Shown in pieces: positions 19,813 through 31,024 of a stretch of DNA of 64,000 bases. The notes beneath the pieces were generated by a model, which ran no database searches, was not told where the DNA came from, and saw nothing but the letters and a program-made list of their open reading frames with translations. This DNA comes from Streptomyces bauhiniae. GTDB lineage: Bacteria > Actinomycetota > Actinomycetes > Streptomycetales > Streptomycetaceae. How positions within the stretch are numbered: position 1 is the first letter of the stretch; every line of letters starts with the position of its first letter. Location: the NCBI RefSeq assembly GCF_004784475.1, contig NZ_SRRT01000003.1, forward strand, positions 124,001 through 188,000. Direction: 5' to 3'. The translations under genes were made by a program, and so were the position numbers.

Positions 19813-19818
19813 GCGGGG

Positions 19819-21030
19819 TCAGTCCTCCAGTGCGGCGAGGCCGGGGAGCGTCTTGCCCTCGAGGTACTCGAGGGAGGCGCCGCCGCCGGTCGAGATGTGG
19901 CCGAATGCGTTCTCGTCGAAACCGAGCGTACGCACCGCGGCGGCGGAGTCGCCGCCGCCGACGACGGTGAAGCCGTCGGAGTCGACGAGCGCCTGGGCGA
20001 CCGCCTTGGTGCCCTCGGCGTAGTCGGGGTGCTCGAAGACGCCCATCGGACCGTTCCAGAAGACGGTCTCGGCATCGCCGAGCTTCGAGGCGTACAGCTC
20101 GCGGGTCTTCGGGCCGATGTCCAGGCCCTCCTGGTCGGCGGGGATCTTGTCCGCGTCGACCACGGTGTGCTGCGAGGGAGCCTTGGTCTTCAGGTCGGGG
20201 AACTCCGGGGAGACCAGGACGTCGACGGGCAGGACCAGCTCGACGCCGTTCTTCTCGGCGCGCTCCATGTACTCCTTGACGGCCGGGATCTGGTCCTCCT
20301 GGAGGAGGGAGATGCCGACCTCGTGGCCCTGCGCCTTGAGGAAGGTGTAGGCCATGCCGCCGCCGATGAGCAGGCGGTCGGCCTTGCCGAGCAGTTGGTC
20401 GATGACGGCGAGCTTGTCGGAGACCTTGGCGCCGCCGAGGACGACGACGTAGGGGCGCTTGACGTCGGCGGTGAGCTTCTTCAGGACGCCGACCTCGCGC
20501 GCGATCAGGTAGCCGGCGTAGTGCGGCAGCCGGGCCGGGAGATCGTAGACGGAGGCGTGCTTGCGGTGCACGGCACCGAAGCCGTCGCCCACGTACACGT
20601 CCGCGAGGGCGGCGAGCTGGTCGGCGAACTCGCCGCGCTCGGTGTCGTCCTTGGAGGTCTCGCCGGGGTTGAAGCGCAGGTTCTCGACAACCGCGACCTG
20701 GCCGGGCTCCAGGCCGTCGACGGCCGCGTGGGCGGCGGGGCCGACGGTGTCCTCGGCGAAGGCGACCGGGGTGCCGAGGAGTTCGGCGAGCCGCTCGGCG
20801 ACGGGCAGCAGCGAGAAGGCCGGGTCCGGCGCGCCCTTGGGACGGCCCAGGTGGGAGGCGACGACCACCTCGGCGCCCGCGTCGGCGAGGGCCTTGATGG
20901 TGGGCACGACGGCACGGATGCGGCCGTCGTCGGTGATGGTCCCGTCGGCCAGCGGCACGTTGAGGTCGGCGCGGACGAAGACCCGCTTGCCGCTCACGCC
21001 GTCGGCGAGAAGTTCGTCGATCGTCTTCAT
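19819..21030 (-). CDS. pgk: Phosphoglycerate kinase
   Basis: Makes ATP from 1,3-bisphosphoglycerate. The 403-residue protein carries GKRVFVRADLNVPL (signature at residues 14-27), ASHLGRPKGAPDP, the hinge region VVLGGAKVSDKLAVI, and the C-terminal nucleotide site VGGGDSAAAV. The start ATG at 21030 has AGGAG eight bases upstream. It is cotranscribed with tpiA; a long hairpin separates it from gap. Confidence 0.96.
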   Translation of the reverse strand: MKTIDELLADGVSGKRVFVRADLNVPLADGTITDDGRIRAVVPTIKALADAGAEVVVASHLGRPKGAPDPAFSLLPVAERLAELLGTPVAFAEDTVGPAAHAAVDGLEPGQVAVVENLRFNPGETSKDDTERGEFADQLAALADVYVGDGFGAVHRKHASVYDLPARLPHYAGYLIAREVGVLKKLTADVKRPYVVVLGGAKVSDKLAVIDQLLGKADRLLIGGGMAYTFLKAQGHEVGISLLQEDQIPAVKEYMERAEKNGVELVLPVDVLVSPEFPDLKTKAPSQHTVVDADKIPADQEGLDIGPKTRELYASKLGDAETVFWNGPMGVFEHPDYAEGTKAVAQALVDSDGFTVVGGGDSAAAVRTLGFDENAFGHISTGGGASLEYLEGKTLPGLAALED

Positions 21031-21090
21031 TGAGTGGACTCCTGGAGAGGGCTCGTGATGCCCCTGATCGTAAGAGGGCGTGGTCCGTGC

Positions 21091-21143
21091 GTGAGACAGG
21101 GCCCGGACAGCGCGGCCGTGCGCTGCCCGGGCCCTGCTCTCAC
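21091..21143 (-). terminator. Long hairpin between gap and pgk
   Basis: CAGGGCCCGGACAGCG at 21097-21112 pairs with CGCTGCCCGGGCCCTG at 21121-21136 with one mismatch and an 8-base loop; after one bulged base GTGAGA/TCTCAC extends the stem to about 22 bp. It lies 32 bp past the gap stop. It could terminate gap or be a processing and stability element that sets different gap and pgk mRNA levels. Confidence 0.65.
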
Positions 21144-21174
21144 TTCAAGGTCCTGCTGGGTCCGATCCGGCGGA

Positions 21175-22266
<1,092 letters not shown>

Positions 22267-22313
22267 CCCCTCCGCGGCCCCTGGGGTGACATCGAGATGG
22301 CGCATAAAAGGGC

Positions 22314-22350
22314 AGGCGTTCCGTACCCGTCAGTAGGGTACGGAACGCCT
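22314..22350 (-). terminator. Perfect 15-bp terminator of the M14 peptidase gene
   Basis: AGGCGTTCCGTACCC and GGGTACGGAACGCCT are perfect reverse complements around a 7-base loop. On the minus strand the stem is followed by GCCCTTTTA. It sits 133 bp past the peptidase stop and isolates gap from it. Confidence 0.8.
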
Positions 22351-22482
22351 CGGAACGGCGGTGGATTCACTCCTCTTTGTCAGGGAATGACGGGCACCGC
22401 CGACGCGCTTTTCACTCGTTCGTGAGCGGGTTGGCTCACCTGATGCGAGGGCCTTCCGCGCACCGTTGAGAGGGGGGTTCGC

Positions 22483-25470
22483 TCACCTGTCGAGTGCGGT
22501 CAGCGCCTTGCGGACGAGAGCGGTCCGTTCGGCCGCCGACGGGACCTGTTCCAGGCCGAATCCGAGCAGCACGGTGTCGTCGGTGGTGACCGCTCCGTAG
22601 GTCTGGAAGAGGGCGCCGGTACGGGTCCAGTCCTTCAGCACCGCCGGGCTCCCGGCCGGGGGTCCGGAAGCGCGCCAGGGACCGAGGGAGGACTCGAACC
22701 CTTCCGTCTCCTTGGCATTGCCGCCGACGACGAGCGAGGCGTCGTCGGCGAGCACGCCGTGGCCGCCGGTGCCGGGGTCGGTGATGTAGGAGACGGACAG
22801 CTCGATCTGCTTGCCCGCGTAGGCGCTCAGGTCGAAGTCCACCCGCTGCCAGCCCGACGACCGCCCGGTGAGGCTGTGCCACTGGCCGGTGCTGCCGGTG
22901 GCCGTGCAGGCGTTGCCCGTGAGCGTCAGATAGTGCCTGAGCCAGGGGTGCTCCCCGACCAGGAACCCGGCCCCGCACTCGGTGGGCACGGCGTCGGTGG
23001 TGGCACCGCCCGCCTCCGGCAGGGTCGTCCAGTCGTCGGCGCCCACCGTGTGGACCTCCACCACCGCGTGGTCGTAACCCCGCTCGGTGTCCCACAGCAG
23101 CCGGGTGCCGAACGCGGGCTTCTCGGCGGCGCCGACACCGGTGAGGTCGATGGTGCGGGTGAGGCGCTTGTAGGCGTCGTCGGTGTGCACGGCGGCGGCC
23201 ATGTACGAGCCCGCGTACGGCCCGTACGGGCTGACGGCACCCGTGAACCGGCCCGCCCCCGCGCTGCGGAACTGGGGGTACGTCGCGGGAGGCAGCTCGT
23301 CCGAGGTGACCCCGTAGGCACCGGCCGCGTCGAGCGGGTTGCCCGGGGCGTCGCCGAGCGCGGCGGAGACGCCGGTCAGCGCGCCGGTGCCGGTGATGCC
23401 GGTGGCGCCCTCGGTGGAGGTCCGGCTGTAGGCGCCCAGGTAGTACTGGCTGAAGTCGTCGGAGAGGTTGCCGCCGCCGAGGTCCACCTCGCCGCCGGCC
23501 TGCTCACCGGCCTCGATCAGCTTGCCGCCCTCGTTGAGGTAGGCGCGCAACTGGAGCTGGGTGGCGTTGCCGGGGCCGTCGGGGCCGGAGTAGTGGACGA
23601 CGGTGCGGAAGTGGGCGAGGACGCCGAGGGCGTCGGGGGTGCCGCGCTGGGCGGTGTCCCACACGAGGGGCCTGCGGCCGGCCGCCTTCAGGGCGTCGGT
23701 GTAGGCGCGGGCCTGGGTTGCGGTCACGCCCTCTTCTGCCACGACGAGGGTGTCGGCGGTGCCCCGGTCGGCGACGGTGTAGGTGAAGTGGCGGCTCGCC
23801 TTTGCGCGGCCCCCGCCCGTGAACCAGACCTCGACCCGGTCGCCGGCCCGGCTGCCGGGTACCTCGGCGCGGTACTGGTCGAAGTGGAGGTTGTCGTCGC
23901 CGCCGTAGGTCTCGCCGCCCTTCCACGGGCGCAGGGTGCGCTCATGGGTGCGGCCGCCGTTGACGCGGTACACCAGCCGCTTGTTCCGGACCGCCTTGCG
24001 GGCGACGACGGAGACCTGCTGGCCGGTGCCTCGCGCGTAGGAGGTGGTGAAGGTGGCCGGGGTGAAGTCGGGGGCGCTCAGGCCGACGGTGGAGACGGGC
24101 CGGTCGGGGTGGGCGGCGGTCTCCGCGACGGAGAGCGCGAACGGCACGTTCTTCTCGAACTCCCGCTGGATCAGCGTCTCGTCGTCCGGGAAGGTGAAGA
24201 CCGAGCGGCAGTCGTCGGGGTTCCAGGCGTCGTCCGGGTCGGACTCGGAGGCGGTCGCGCAGGTGGACATCTCGGGGGTGAACATCGCCATGCCGTTGAC
24301 GTTCGCGGCCTGGCCGTCCGCCTCGCCGTTGGTGGTGTACAGCTCCGAGGAGACCTGGGAGCGGTAGCCGGGGATCGCCGGGTTGTCGGGGGTGCCGGCC
24401 AGCGCCCGGTAGAGGACGTCGTCGGGCGTGTCGGTGGCGACCTGCCAGCCGACGCCGTAGAGGAGCAGCTCGGCGGCGGAGTGGTAGTTGATGCCGTACG
24501 CGAACCGGACGCGCTTCTCCAGCGCGTCCAGCGCCCTGGTCTCCGGCTCGGAGTTCGCGCTCGGGCCGCGGTAGGTCTCGCTGGCGGGGCTGGGGGACGA
24601 ACCCTCGTCGTCGTAGCCCCACTTGTAGCCGAAGTTGCGGTTGAGGTCGACGCCGTCGCCGGTGCCGATGACCCCGTCGCCGTTGACGTCGCGCAGGTTC
24701 TTCCGCCACAGCCGGGTGCCGGAGTCCTTGAAGGTGTAGTCGTAGCCGTCGGGGTTGGCGGACAGCACGAACCACAGCTCGGTGGTGTCCACGAGCTTCT
24801 TGATTCGTTTGTCCGACCGGTAGTTGTCCAGGTAGTGGTGCATCAGGCGCCGGGTCATCTCCGGCGTGATCCACTCCCGCGCGTGCTGGTTGGACAGGTA
24901 CAGCACGGCGGGCCGGGAGCCGTCCTTCGCGGTCCGGGCGTTCTTGGTGACCTTGAGTGCGAGGATGTCCTGGCCGCGCACGGTGCGGCCGATGGACTCG
25001 ACCTTGGCGAGGCCCGGGTTCTCCTGCGCGGTCCGCAGGATCTCCTCCTTGAGCCCGCCGCTCCCGCTGTACGGGCGGAACACGCCCTGGGCGGCGGCCG
25101 ACAGGCGCTTGTCCGCGCCGCTCGGCAGGGAGTGCTCGGTGAGGCGGACGCCCTGCGCCTTCAGGCCGCGGGCCTGCCCGTCGGTGAGGTAGACCTCGAC
25201 GGCGGTCCGGCCGCGCGGTGCCACCCGCTCCCCCAGCTCATGGGCGTCCTGCCCGGCCCTGAGCAGCAGGGGCACCTGGGCGCGGGTCACCTCGGCCCGG
25301 AAGACCTTGACCTCGTTGCCGCTGTCGGCGGGCGCGCTCTCCCGCGCCTGGGCGACGGGCGTGAGGCAGGCCGCTCCGGCCAGCAGCGCCCCGACGGCGA
25401 GGACGGCCCTGGCCGTGGGTCTGGCGGGTCTTGCCGTGGGCCGGGCTGCGGGTCTCACTCGGTGTCTCAT
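22483..25470 (-). CDS. Secreted M14 zinc carboxypeptidase, large
   Basis: A 995-residue exported metallopeptidase. The N-terminus is a signal peptide (Arg-rich start, hydrophobic AVLAVGALLAGAAC, likely cleavage after AQA near residue 42). A propeptide-like region runs to about 130. The M14 domain follows: zinc ligands in NQHAREW (His196, Glu199), DLNRNFGYKWG (substrate Arg/Asn), and NYHSAAELLLYG supplying the third zinc His near 330. The C-terminal 500 residues carry beta-rich modules; GFESSLGPW and DFDLSAYAGKQIELSVSY resemble the C-terminal domain of immune-inhibitor-A peptidases. Expected to degrade extracellular peptides. Confidence 0.88.
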   Translation of the reverse strand: MRHRVRPAARPTARPARPTARAVLAVGALLAGAACLTPVAQARESAPADSGNEVKVFRAEVTRAQVPLLLRAGQDAHELGERVAPRGRTAVEVYLTDGQARGLKAQGVRLTEHSLPSGADKRLSAAAQGVFRPYSGSGGLKEEILRTAQENPGLAKVESIGRTVRGQDILALKVTKNARTAKDGSRPAVLYLSNQHAREWITPEMTRRLMHHYLDNYRSDKRIKKLVDTTELWFVLSANPDGYDYTFKDSGTRLWRKNLRDVNGDGVIGTGDGVDLNRNFGYKWGYDDEGSSPSPASETYRGPSANSEPETRALDALEKRVRFAYGINYHSAAELLLYGVGWQVATDTPDDVLYRALAGTPDNPAIPGYRSQVSSELYTTNGEADGQAANVNGMAMFTPEMSTCATASESDPDDAWNPDDCRSVFTFPDDETLIQREFEKNVPFALSVAETAAHPDRPVSTVGLSAPDFTPATFTTSYARGTGQQVSVVARKAVRNKRLVYRVNGGRTHERTLRPWKGGETYGGDDNLHFDQYRAEVPGSRAGDRVEVWFTGGGRAKASRHFTYTVADRGTADTLVVAEEGVTATQARAYTDALKAAGRRPLVWDTAQRGTPDALGVLAHFRTVVHYSGPDGPGNATQLQLRAYLNEGGKLIEAGEQAGGEVDLGGGNLSDDFSQYYLGAYSRTSTEGATGITGTGALTGVSAALGDAPGNPLDAAGAYGVTSDELPPATYPQFRSAGAGRFTGAVSPYGPYAGSYMAAAVHTDDAYKRLTRTIDLTGVGAAEKPAFGTRLLWDTERGYDHAVVEVHTVGADDWTTLPEAGGATTDAVPTECGAGFLVGEHPWLRHYLTLTGNACTATGSTGQWHSLTGRSSGWQRVDFDLSAYAGKQIELSVSYITDPGTGGHGVLADDASLVVGGNAKETEGFESSLGPWRASGPPAGSPAVLKDWTRTGALFQTYGAVTTDDTVLLGFGLEQVPSAAERTALVRKALTALDR

Positions 25471-25565
25471 GAACCCCCCTCGCGGTGGTCCGCCACAGCG
25501 GCGAACAGGTTGCCAGGCTCATGTCACTGCATGATCGAGTCAAGAGCGCCCCAAGGACACGCGAA

Positions 25566-25606
25566 ACGCCGGTACCGACCACCCGAACGGGCGGCGGCAC
25601 CGGCGT
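25566..25606 (-). terminator. Terminator of the uvrC-rapZ-yvcK-whiA operon
   Basis: On the minus strand ACGCCGGTGCCG pairs with CGGTACCGGCGT (one wobble), followed by TT. It lies 36 bp past the whiA stop and before the peptidase gene. Confidence 0.6.
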
Positions 25607-25641
25607 CTGTACGGCGTTTTCCCGCCTCGGCGCCTCGGGGA

Positions 25642-26631
25642 TCAGCCCGCGAGGTTGTCCGCCAGCTCCTCGGAGAGGTTGGCCTCGGTGCTCGGGATAC
25701 CGAGGTCGGAGGCGCGCTTGTCGGCCATCGCCAGCAGCCGTCGGATACGGCCGGCCACCGCGTCCTTGGTCAGCGGCGGGTCGGCCAGCGCGCCCAGCTC
25801 CTCCAGGGACGCCTGCTTGTGCTCCATGCGCAGCCGGCCCGCGGCGGCGAGGTGCTCGGGCACCTCCTCGCCCAGGATCTCCAGCGCCCGCTGCACCCGT
25901 GCCCCGGCGGCGACGGCGGCCCGCGCCGAACGGCGCAGGTTGGCGTCGTCGAAGTTGGCGAGCCGGTTGGCGGTGGCGCGGACCTCGCGCCGCATCCGGC
26001 GCTCCTCCCAGGCCAGCACCGACTCGTGCGCGCCGAGCCGGGTGAGCAGGGCGCCGATGGCGTCACCGTCGCGGACCACGACCCGGTCCACGCCCCGCAC
26101 CTCGCGGGCCTTCGCGGCGATCGACAGCCTGCGGGCGGCGCCGACCAGCGCGAGCGCGGCCTCGGGGCCGGGGCAGGTGACCTCCAGCGAGGAGGACCGG
26201 CCGGGCTCGGTGAGCGAACCGTGCGCCAGGAAGGCACCGCGCCAGGCGGCCTCGGCGTCACAGGTGGCGCCGGAGACGACCTGCGGGGGCAGGCCCCGGA
26301 TCGGGCGGCCCCGGCCGTCCACGAGGCCGGTCTGCCGGGCCAACTGGTCGCCGCCCGCCACGACCCGCACCACATAGCGCGAGCCGCGGCGCAGGCCGCC
26401 GGGCGCCATCACGATCAGCTCGGAGCTGTGGCCGAAGATCTCCAGGATGTCCCGCTTGAGGCGCCGGGCCGCCATCGCGGTGTCCAGCTCCGCCTCGATC
26501 ACAATGCGCCCGCTCACCAGGTGGAGGCCGCCGGCGAACCGCAGAATGGCGGAGACCTCCGCCTTTCTGCAGCAGGTCCGGGTGACGGGAAGCCGGGAGA
26601 TCTCATCCTTCACCGCTGCCGTCATCGCCAT
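25642..26631 (-). CDS. whiA: Sporulation transcription regulator WhiA
   Basis: WhiA combines an N-terminal degenerate LAGLIDADG homing-endonuclease fold with a C-terminal helix-turn-helix. In Streptomyces it works with WhiB to stop growth and start sporulation septation. The 329-residue protein starts [42 protein letters not shown] belongs to the LAGLIDADG part, and [20 protein letters not shown] to the HTH. The start overlaps the end of yvcK by ten bases. It is the last gene of the operon. Confidence 0.95.
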   Translation of the reverse strand: MAMTAAVKDEISRLPVTRTCCRKAEVSAILRFAGGLHLVSGRIVIEAELDTAMAARRLKRDILEIFGHSSELIVMAPGGLRRGSRYVVRVVAGGDQLARQTGLVDGRGRPIRGLPPQVVSGATCDAEAAWRGAFLAHGSLTEPGRSSSLEVTCPGPEAALALVGAARRLSIAAKAREVRGVDRVVVRDGDAIGALLTRLGAHESVLAWEERRMRREVRATANRLANFDDANLRRSARAAVAAGARVQRALEILGEEVPEHLAAAGRLRMEHKQASLEELGALADPPLTKDAVAGRIRRLLAMADKRASDLGIPSTEANLSEELADNLAG

Positions 26632-27716
26632 GGGCCGATCCTTCCATGCATCCGAAAAATACGGTCGTACGCGGCGGCCAGCAGCTCCGGATCGTGCCGG
26701 GGAGTTCCGTCGGTCCGGGCCACCGGCGCCAGCTCGACCGCGGCTCCCAGCCGCTTGGCGGCCTCGGTGAGCGAATCGCGGTCGGGCACGGCCGCCTCGT
26801 CGGCCAGCACCACGTCCAGGGCGAGTTTAGGGGCGTGTCGCCCCAAAACCTCCAAATGACGCTGCGGGGAGAAGCCCTCGGTTTCGCCGGGTTGCGGGGC
26901 GAGGTTCAGCGGGAGGACCCGGCGCGCCTTGGTCTGGGTGAGCGCGTCGAGCAGTTCGGGCACGAGGAGGTGCGGGATGACGGAGGAGAACCAGGAGCCC
27001 GGCCCGAGCACCACCCAGTCCGCGTCCAGCACCGCTTCGACCGCCTCCGGGACGGCGGGCGGGTCGGAGGGCACCAGGTGCACCGACTGCACCTCGCCCG
27101 GCGTCAGCGCGACCGTCGCCTGTCCCCGCACGGTGTCCACGTCCTCCGGCCGCGCCGGGTCGTGCCCCTTGACCAGGGCCTGCAGCTCCAGCGGCACGGC
27201 CGACATGGGCAGCACCCGGCCGTGCGCGCCGAGCAGCCTGCCGACCAGGTCCAGCGCCATGACATGGTCGCCGAGCTGCTCCCACAGGGCGACGATGAGC
27301 ACATTGCCGACGGCGTGGTCGTGCAGGTCGCCCTGGGACTGGAAGCGGTGCTGGATGACCCGGGCCCAGGTCTGGCCCCACTCGTCGTCCCCGCACAGCG
27401 CGGCCAGCGCCTTGCGGAGGTCACCGGGCGGCAGCACGCCCAGCTCGTCGCGCAGGCGTCCGCTGGAGCCGCCGTCGTCGGCGACGGTGACCACGGCGGT
27501 GAGGTCACCGGTGATCCGGCGCAGCGCGGCGAGCGAGGCGGACAGGCCCATGCCGCCGCCGAGCGCGACCACCTTGGGCTGGGCGCCGCGTCTGCGGGGC
27601 CGCGCGCCCCGCACCTCGACGGGACGGGACGCGCGCGCCTCGGCGGCCGCGCGGCCGAGGCGTCCCTCGGGGACCACGCGGCGCAGGCCGCGCAGCCGCC
27701 GTGCACGGTCGGTCAT
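26622..27716 (-). CDS. yvcK: YvcK/CofD-like gluconeogenesis factor
   Basis: The YvcK family binds UDP-sugars and affects carbon flux to the cell wall. The 364-residue protein has the Rossmann-like [17 protein letters not shown] near residue 50, [17 protein letters not shown] near 77, and [14 protein letters not shown], all hallmarks of the CofD superfamily. The first 45 residues are Arg-rich and probably disordered. The start overlaps the rapZ stop by four bases (ATGA), and the stop overlaps whiA by ten. Confidence 0.93.
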   Translation of the reverse strand: MTDRARRLRGLRRVVPEGRLGRAAAEARASRPVEVRGARPRRRGAQPKVVALGGGMGLSASLAALRRITGDLTAVVTVADDGGSSGRLRDELGVLPPGDLRKALAALCGDDEWGQTWARVIQHRFQSQGDLHDHAVGNVLIVALWEQLGDHVMALDLVGRLLGAHGRVLPMSAVPLELQALVKGHDPARPEDVDTVRGQATVALTPGEVQSVHLVPSDPPAVPEAVEAVLDADWVVLGPGSWFSSVIPHLLVPELLDALTQTKARRVLPLNLAPQPGETEGFSPQRHLEVLGRHAPKLALDVVLADEAAVPDRDSLTEAAKRLGAAVELAPVARTDGTPRHDPELLAAAYDRIFRMHGRIGPWR

Positions 27717-28714
27717 TCGCGTCCCATGTCCCGGTGCACGACCACCGTCTCCACGCCCTCCGCCGCGAGGCGCGCCGCGAGCTTCTCCGACATGGCGACC
27801 GAGCGGTGCTTGCCGCCGGTGCAGCCGATGGCGATGGTCACGTACCGCTTGCCCTCGCGGCGGTAGCCGGCCGCGATCAGCCGGAGCAGCTCGGCGTACC
27901 GGTCGAGGAACTCCTTGGCGCCGGGCTGGTTGAAGACGTAGGAGGCGACCTCCTCGTTGACCCCGGTGAAGGGGCGCAGCTCCGGGACCCAGTGCGGGTT
28001 GGGCAGGAACCGCATGTCCGCGACCAGGTCGGCGTCGACCGGGAGGCCGTACTTGAAGCCGAAGGACATGACGGTGGCCCGCAGCTCGGGCTCCTCCTCG
28101 CCCGCGAACTGGGCGTCCATCTTGGCGCGCAGCTCGTGCACGTTGAGGCTGGAGGTGTCGATGACCAGGTCGGCGTCGCCGCGCAGCTCGCGCAGCAGTT
28201 CCCGCTCGGCGGCGATGCCGTCCACGATGCGGCCGTCGCCCTGGAGGGGGTGCGGGCGGCGCACCGACTCGAAGCGGCGCACCAGGGCATCCTCGGAGGA
28301 CTCCAGGAAGACGATGCGCCGGGTGACGCCCCGGCTGTCGAGGTCCGCGAGGGACTCACGGAGGTTGTCGAAGAAGCGGCGGCCGCGCACGTCCACGACG
28401 ACCGCGATCCGCGCCACGTTGCCCTGGGAGCGGGCGCCCAGCTCCACCATGGTGGGGATCAGGGCGGGCGGCAGGTTGTCGACGACGAACCAGCCGAGGT
28501 CCTCCAGGCACTTCGCGGCCGTCGAGCGGCCGGCCCCGGACATGCCGGAGATGATCACCAGCTCGGGGATGGGCGCATCGTTGGCCGCTGCCGGCGTGAC
28601 GTCCTGACTCACCTGTGCTCCGTTGTCCTGTTCCGCCGCCCCTGGCGGGCTGTCGTCCGTCGCCGCGTGTGCGCGGTCCCGCTCGGCCGTGGGCCGTGCC
28701 TCGTGCTCGGTCAT
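27713..28714 (-). CDS. rapZ: RapZ-family nucleotide-binding protein
   Basis: RapZ (YvcJ) proteins are P-loop proteins; in enterobacteria RapZ is an adaptor controlling glucosamine-6-phosphate synthase through small RNAs. The first 45 residues are low-complexity and polar. The P-loop reads [11 protein letters not shown] near residue 56, with Arg in place of the usual Lys of GKS/T, then [11 protein letters not shown]. The C-terminal domain shows [18 protein letters not shown]. It overlaps uvrC and yvcK by four bases each, so the operon is translationally chained. Confidence 0.93.
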   Translation of the reverse strand: MTEHEARPTAERDRAHAATDDSPPGAAEQDNGAQVSQDVTPAAANDAPIPELVIISGMSGAGRSTAAKCLEDLGWFVVDNLPPALIPTMVELGARSQGNVARIAVVVDVRGRRFFDNLRESLADLDSRGVTRRIVFLESSEDALVRRFESVRRPHPLQGDGRIVDGIAAERELLRELRGDADLVIDTSSLNVHELRAKMDAQFAGEEEPELRATVMSFGFKYGLPVDADLVADMRFLPNPHWVPELRPFTGVNEEVASYVFNQPGAKEFLDRYAELLRLIAAGYRREGKRYVTIAIGCTGGKHRSVAMSEKLAARLAAEGVETVVVHRDMGRE

Positions 28715-30810
28715 GTCTCCTGCCCCCGTCGGTCGTCCGGGAGGCCCGCGCTCACGGACTCTCCGGAGGAACCGCCCGTCGTGTCGGGTTCCTCTTCGTC
28801 AATGATCTCTCCGGTCGCCGTGTTCACGGCGGGTGCGGCCGGGGCCGAACGGGCGAGTGCCACCGCGATGGTCTCGGCCGTCTTCCGGCCTATGCCGGGT
28901 ACTTCCTGGATCTGCTCGATGGTGGCGGCGCGCAGCCGCTTGACCGAGCCGAAGTGCTTGATGAGGGCCTGCTTGCGGGTCTCGCCGAGGCCGGGCACCT
29001 CGTCCAGCGGGCCGCTGCGCAGCCGCTTGGCGCGTTTGGCGCGCTGGTAGGTGATGGCGAAGCGGTGGGCCTCGTCGCGCACCCGCTGCAGGAGGTAGAG
29101 GCCCTCGCTGCTACGGGGCAGCACCACGGGGTCCTCCTCTCCGGGCACCCAGACCTCCTCCAGGCGCTTGGCGAGGCCGCACACGGCGATGTCGTCGATG
29201 CCCAGCTCGTCCAGCGCGCGCCGGGCGGCGGCGACCTGCGGACGGCCGCCGTCGACCACGACGAGTTGGGGCGGGTAGGCGAACTTCCTCGGGCGGCCGT
29301 CGTCGTCCTTGGGGCCGCCGATGAGCCCGTCATCCTCGCCCGGCAGGGGGACACCGGAGGGCGTGCCGTTGACCGGGGCGTCCTCGGCGCCCGCCCACTC
29401 GCCGGACTTCTCCTTCTCCGCCAGGTAGCGGCGGAAGCGGCGGGTGATCACCTCGTGCATGGAGCGGACGTCGTCCTGGCCGGCGAAGCCCTTGATCTGG
29501 AAGCGGCGGTACTCGTTCTTGCGCTGGAGGCCGTCCTCGAAGACGACCATGGAGGCCACCACGTCGTCGCCCTGGAGATGGGAGATGTCGTAGCACTCGA
29601 TCCGCAGCGGGGCGCTGTCGAGGTCGAGGGCGTCGGCGATCTCCTCCAGCGCGCGCGAGCGGGTGGTGAGGTCGGAGGCGCGCTTGGTCTTGTGCAGCAC
29701 GAGGGCCTGCTGGGCGTTGCGCTGGACGGTCTCCATCAGCGCCTTCTTGTCGCCGCGCTGCGGGATGCGCAGCGAGACGTTGGCCCCGCGCCGGACGGTC
29801 AGCCACTCCTGGACCGGCTCCACCGGGTCGGGCAGCGCCGGGACCAGCACCTCCTTGGGCACGGAGTCCCCGGTCTCCTCGCCGTAGAGCTGCTGGAGGG
29901 CGTGCTCGACCAGGGCGCCGGTGGTGATCTCCTCGACCTTGTCGGTGACCCAGCCGCGCTGGCCGCGCACCCGGCCGCCGCGCACGTGGAAGATCTGGAC
30001 GGCGGCCTCCAGCTCGTCCTCGGCGACGGCGATGAGGTCGGCGTCGGTCGCGTCGGCGAGCACGACCGCGTTCTTCTCCATGGCCTTCTTCAGCGCGCCG
30101 ACGTCGTCGCGCAGGCGGGCGGCCCGCTCGTACTCCATCTCGTCGGACGCCTCGGCCATCTGCTTCTCCAGGCGGCGGAGGTAGGTGCCGGTGCGGCCGG
30201 CCATGAAGTCGCAGAACTCCTCGGCCAGCTCGTAGTGGTCCTCCGGCGAGATCCGGCCGACGCAGGGCGCGGAGCACTTGCCGATGTACCCGAGCAGGCA
30301 GGGGCGGCCGGTGCGCTCGGCGTTCTTGAAGACACCGGCCGAGCAGGTGCGCACCGGGAAGACGCGCAGCAGCAGGTCGACGGTGTCCCGGATCGCCCAC
30401 GCGTGGGCGTACGGACCGAAGTACCGCACCCCCTTCTTCTTGTGACCGCGCATCACCTGGACGCGCGGGAACTCCTCGTTCATCGTGACGGCGAGGTACG
30501 GGTAGCTCTTGTCGTCGCGGTACTTGACGTTGAACCGGGGGTCGTACTCCTTGATCCAGGAGTACTCCAGCTGCAGCGCCTCGACCTCCGTGGACACCAC
30601 GGTCCACTCCACGGACGCGGCGGTGGTGACCATGGAGCGGGTGCGGGGGTGCAGGTTCGCCAGGTCCTGGAAGTAGTTCGCCAGGCGCTGGCGCAGGCTC
30701 TTCGCCTTTCCGACGTAGATCACCCGGCGGTGCTCGTCACGGAACCTGTACACCCCCGGAGAGTCGGGGATCTCGCCCGGCCTGGGGCGGTAGCTGGAGG
30801 GGTCGGCCAT
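28711..30810 (-). CDS. uvrC: UvrABC excinuclease subunit C
   Basis: Makes both incisions in nucleotide excision repair. The 699-residue protein has the GIY-YIG nuclease domain at residues 14-95 ([21 protein letters not shown]), a Cys-containing loop, the UVR helix pair that binds UvrB around 205-240, the RNase H-like nuclease domain ([16 protein letters not shown] and [11 protein letters not shown]), and tandem HhH motifs near 600-640. TAGGGT lies seven bases before the ATG, so its mRNA is likely leaderless. It heads the operon with rapZ, yvcK and whiA. Confidence 0.95.
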   Translation of the reverse strand: MADPSSYRPRPGEIPDSPGVYRFRDEHRRVIYVGKAKSLRQRLANYFQDLANLHPRTRSMVTTAASVEWTVVSTEVEALQLEYSWIKEYDPRFNVKYRDDKSYPYLAVTMNEEFPRVQVMRGHKKKGVRYFGPYAHAWAIRDTVDLLLRVFPVRTCSAGVFKNAERTGRPCLLGYIGKCSAPCVGRISPEDHYELAEEFCDFMAGRTGTYLRRLEKQMAEASDEMEYERAARLRDDVGALKKAMEKNAVVLADATDADLIAVAEDELEAAVQIFHVRGGRVRGQRGWVTDKVEEITTGALVEHALQQLYGEETGDSVPKEVLVPALPDPVEPVQEWLTVRRGANVSLRIPQRGDKKALMETVQRNAQQALVLHKTKRASDLTTRSRALEEIADALDLDSAPLRIECYDISHLQGDDVVASMVVFEDGLQRKNEYRRFQIKGFAGQDDVRSMHEVITRRFRRYLAEKEKSGEWAGAEDAPVNGTPSGVPLPGEDDGLIGGPKDDDGRPRKFAYPPQLVVVDGGRPQVAAARRALDELGIDDIAVCGLAKRLEEVWVPGEEDPVVLPRSSEGLYLLQRVRDEAHRFAITYQRAKRAKRLRSGPLDEVPGLGETRKQALIKHFGSVKRLRAATIEQIQEVPGIGRKTAETIAVALARSAPAAPAVNTATGEIIDEEEPDTTGGSSGESVSAGLPDDRRGQET

Positions 30811-30817
30811 GACTCAC

Positions 30818-30840
30818 ACCCTACTGGCGAGCGCGGACAC
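30818..30840 (-). promoter_or_regulatory. uvrC promoter with degraded damage box
   Basis: TAGGGT at 30818-30823, seven bases before the uvrC ATG. Eight bases further up the 9-mer GTGTCCGCG matches the damage box TTGTCRGTG at six of nine positions, with the same geometry as at uvrB and ogt. Confidence 0.45.
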
Positions 30841-30851
30841 CGCGCCGGGCC

Positions 30852-30860
30852 TGTGGACAA
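30852..30860 (-). promoter_or_regulatory. DnaA box 1
   Basis: TTGTCCACA on the minus strand, identical to the preferred Streptomyces DnaA box. It lies 42 bp upstream of the uvrC start. Confidence 0.55.
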
Positions 30861-30885
30861 CGGTCGCGGAGCCGCCGGACCGGCC

Positions 30886-30894
30886 TGTGGACAA
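30886..30894 (-). promoter_or_regulatory. DnaA box 2
   Basis: A second perfect TTGTCCACA in the same orientation, 34 bp from the first; the identity between the two sites extends to 14 bp. Confidence 0.55.
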
Positions 30895-31024
30895 CCGGGC
30901 CGGAGGGGGCTCCGGGGTGTCACGATCCAGGCCATGACGTGACCCAGGGTGTTGTCGGGGTCTGGTCAACACGCTTCAATGCGGGGGAACTCGGGGCCGC
31001 GCACTCGGCGCACACGAACGGCGT

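Noticed and set aside
22384..22410. TTGTCAGGG downstream of gap as a damage promoter
   Set aside because: Box has a mismatch, no -10 at the right spacing, and no gene downstream on that strand.
22675..22700. tRNA T-arm-like sequence GGTTCGAGTCC on the minus strand
   Set aside because: It lies inside the M14 peptidase reading frame (codons for EGFESS) and no acceptor or anticodon arms can be paired around it.
30852..30894. Possible replication origin
   Set aside because: Only two DnaA boxes and no dnaA, dnaN or gyr genes nearby; a regulatory or titration role fits better.
30943..30966. TTGTCGGGG near the HTH regulator as another damage promoter
   Set aside because: Eight of nine box positions match, but no TANNNT follows at eight bases (ACACGC instead).
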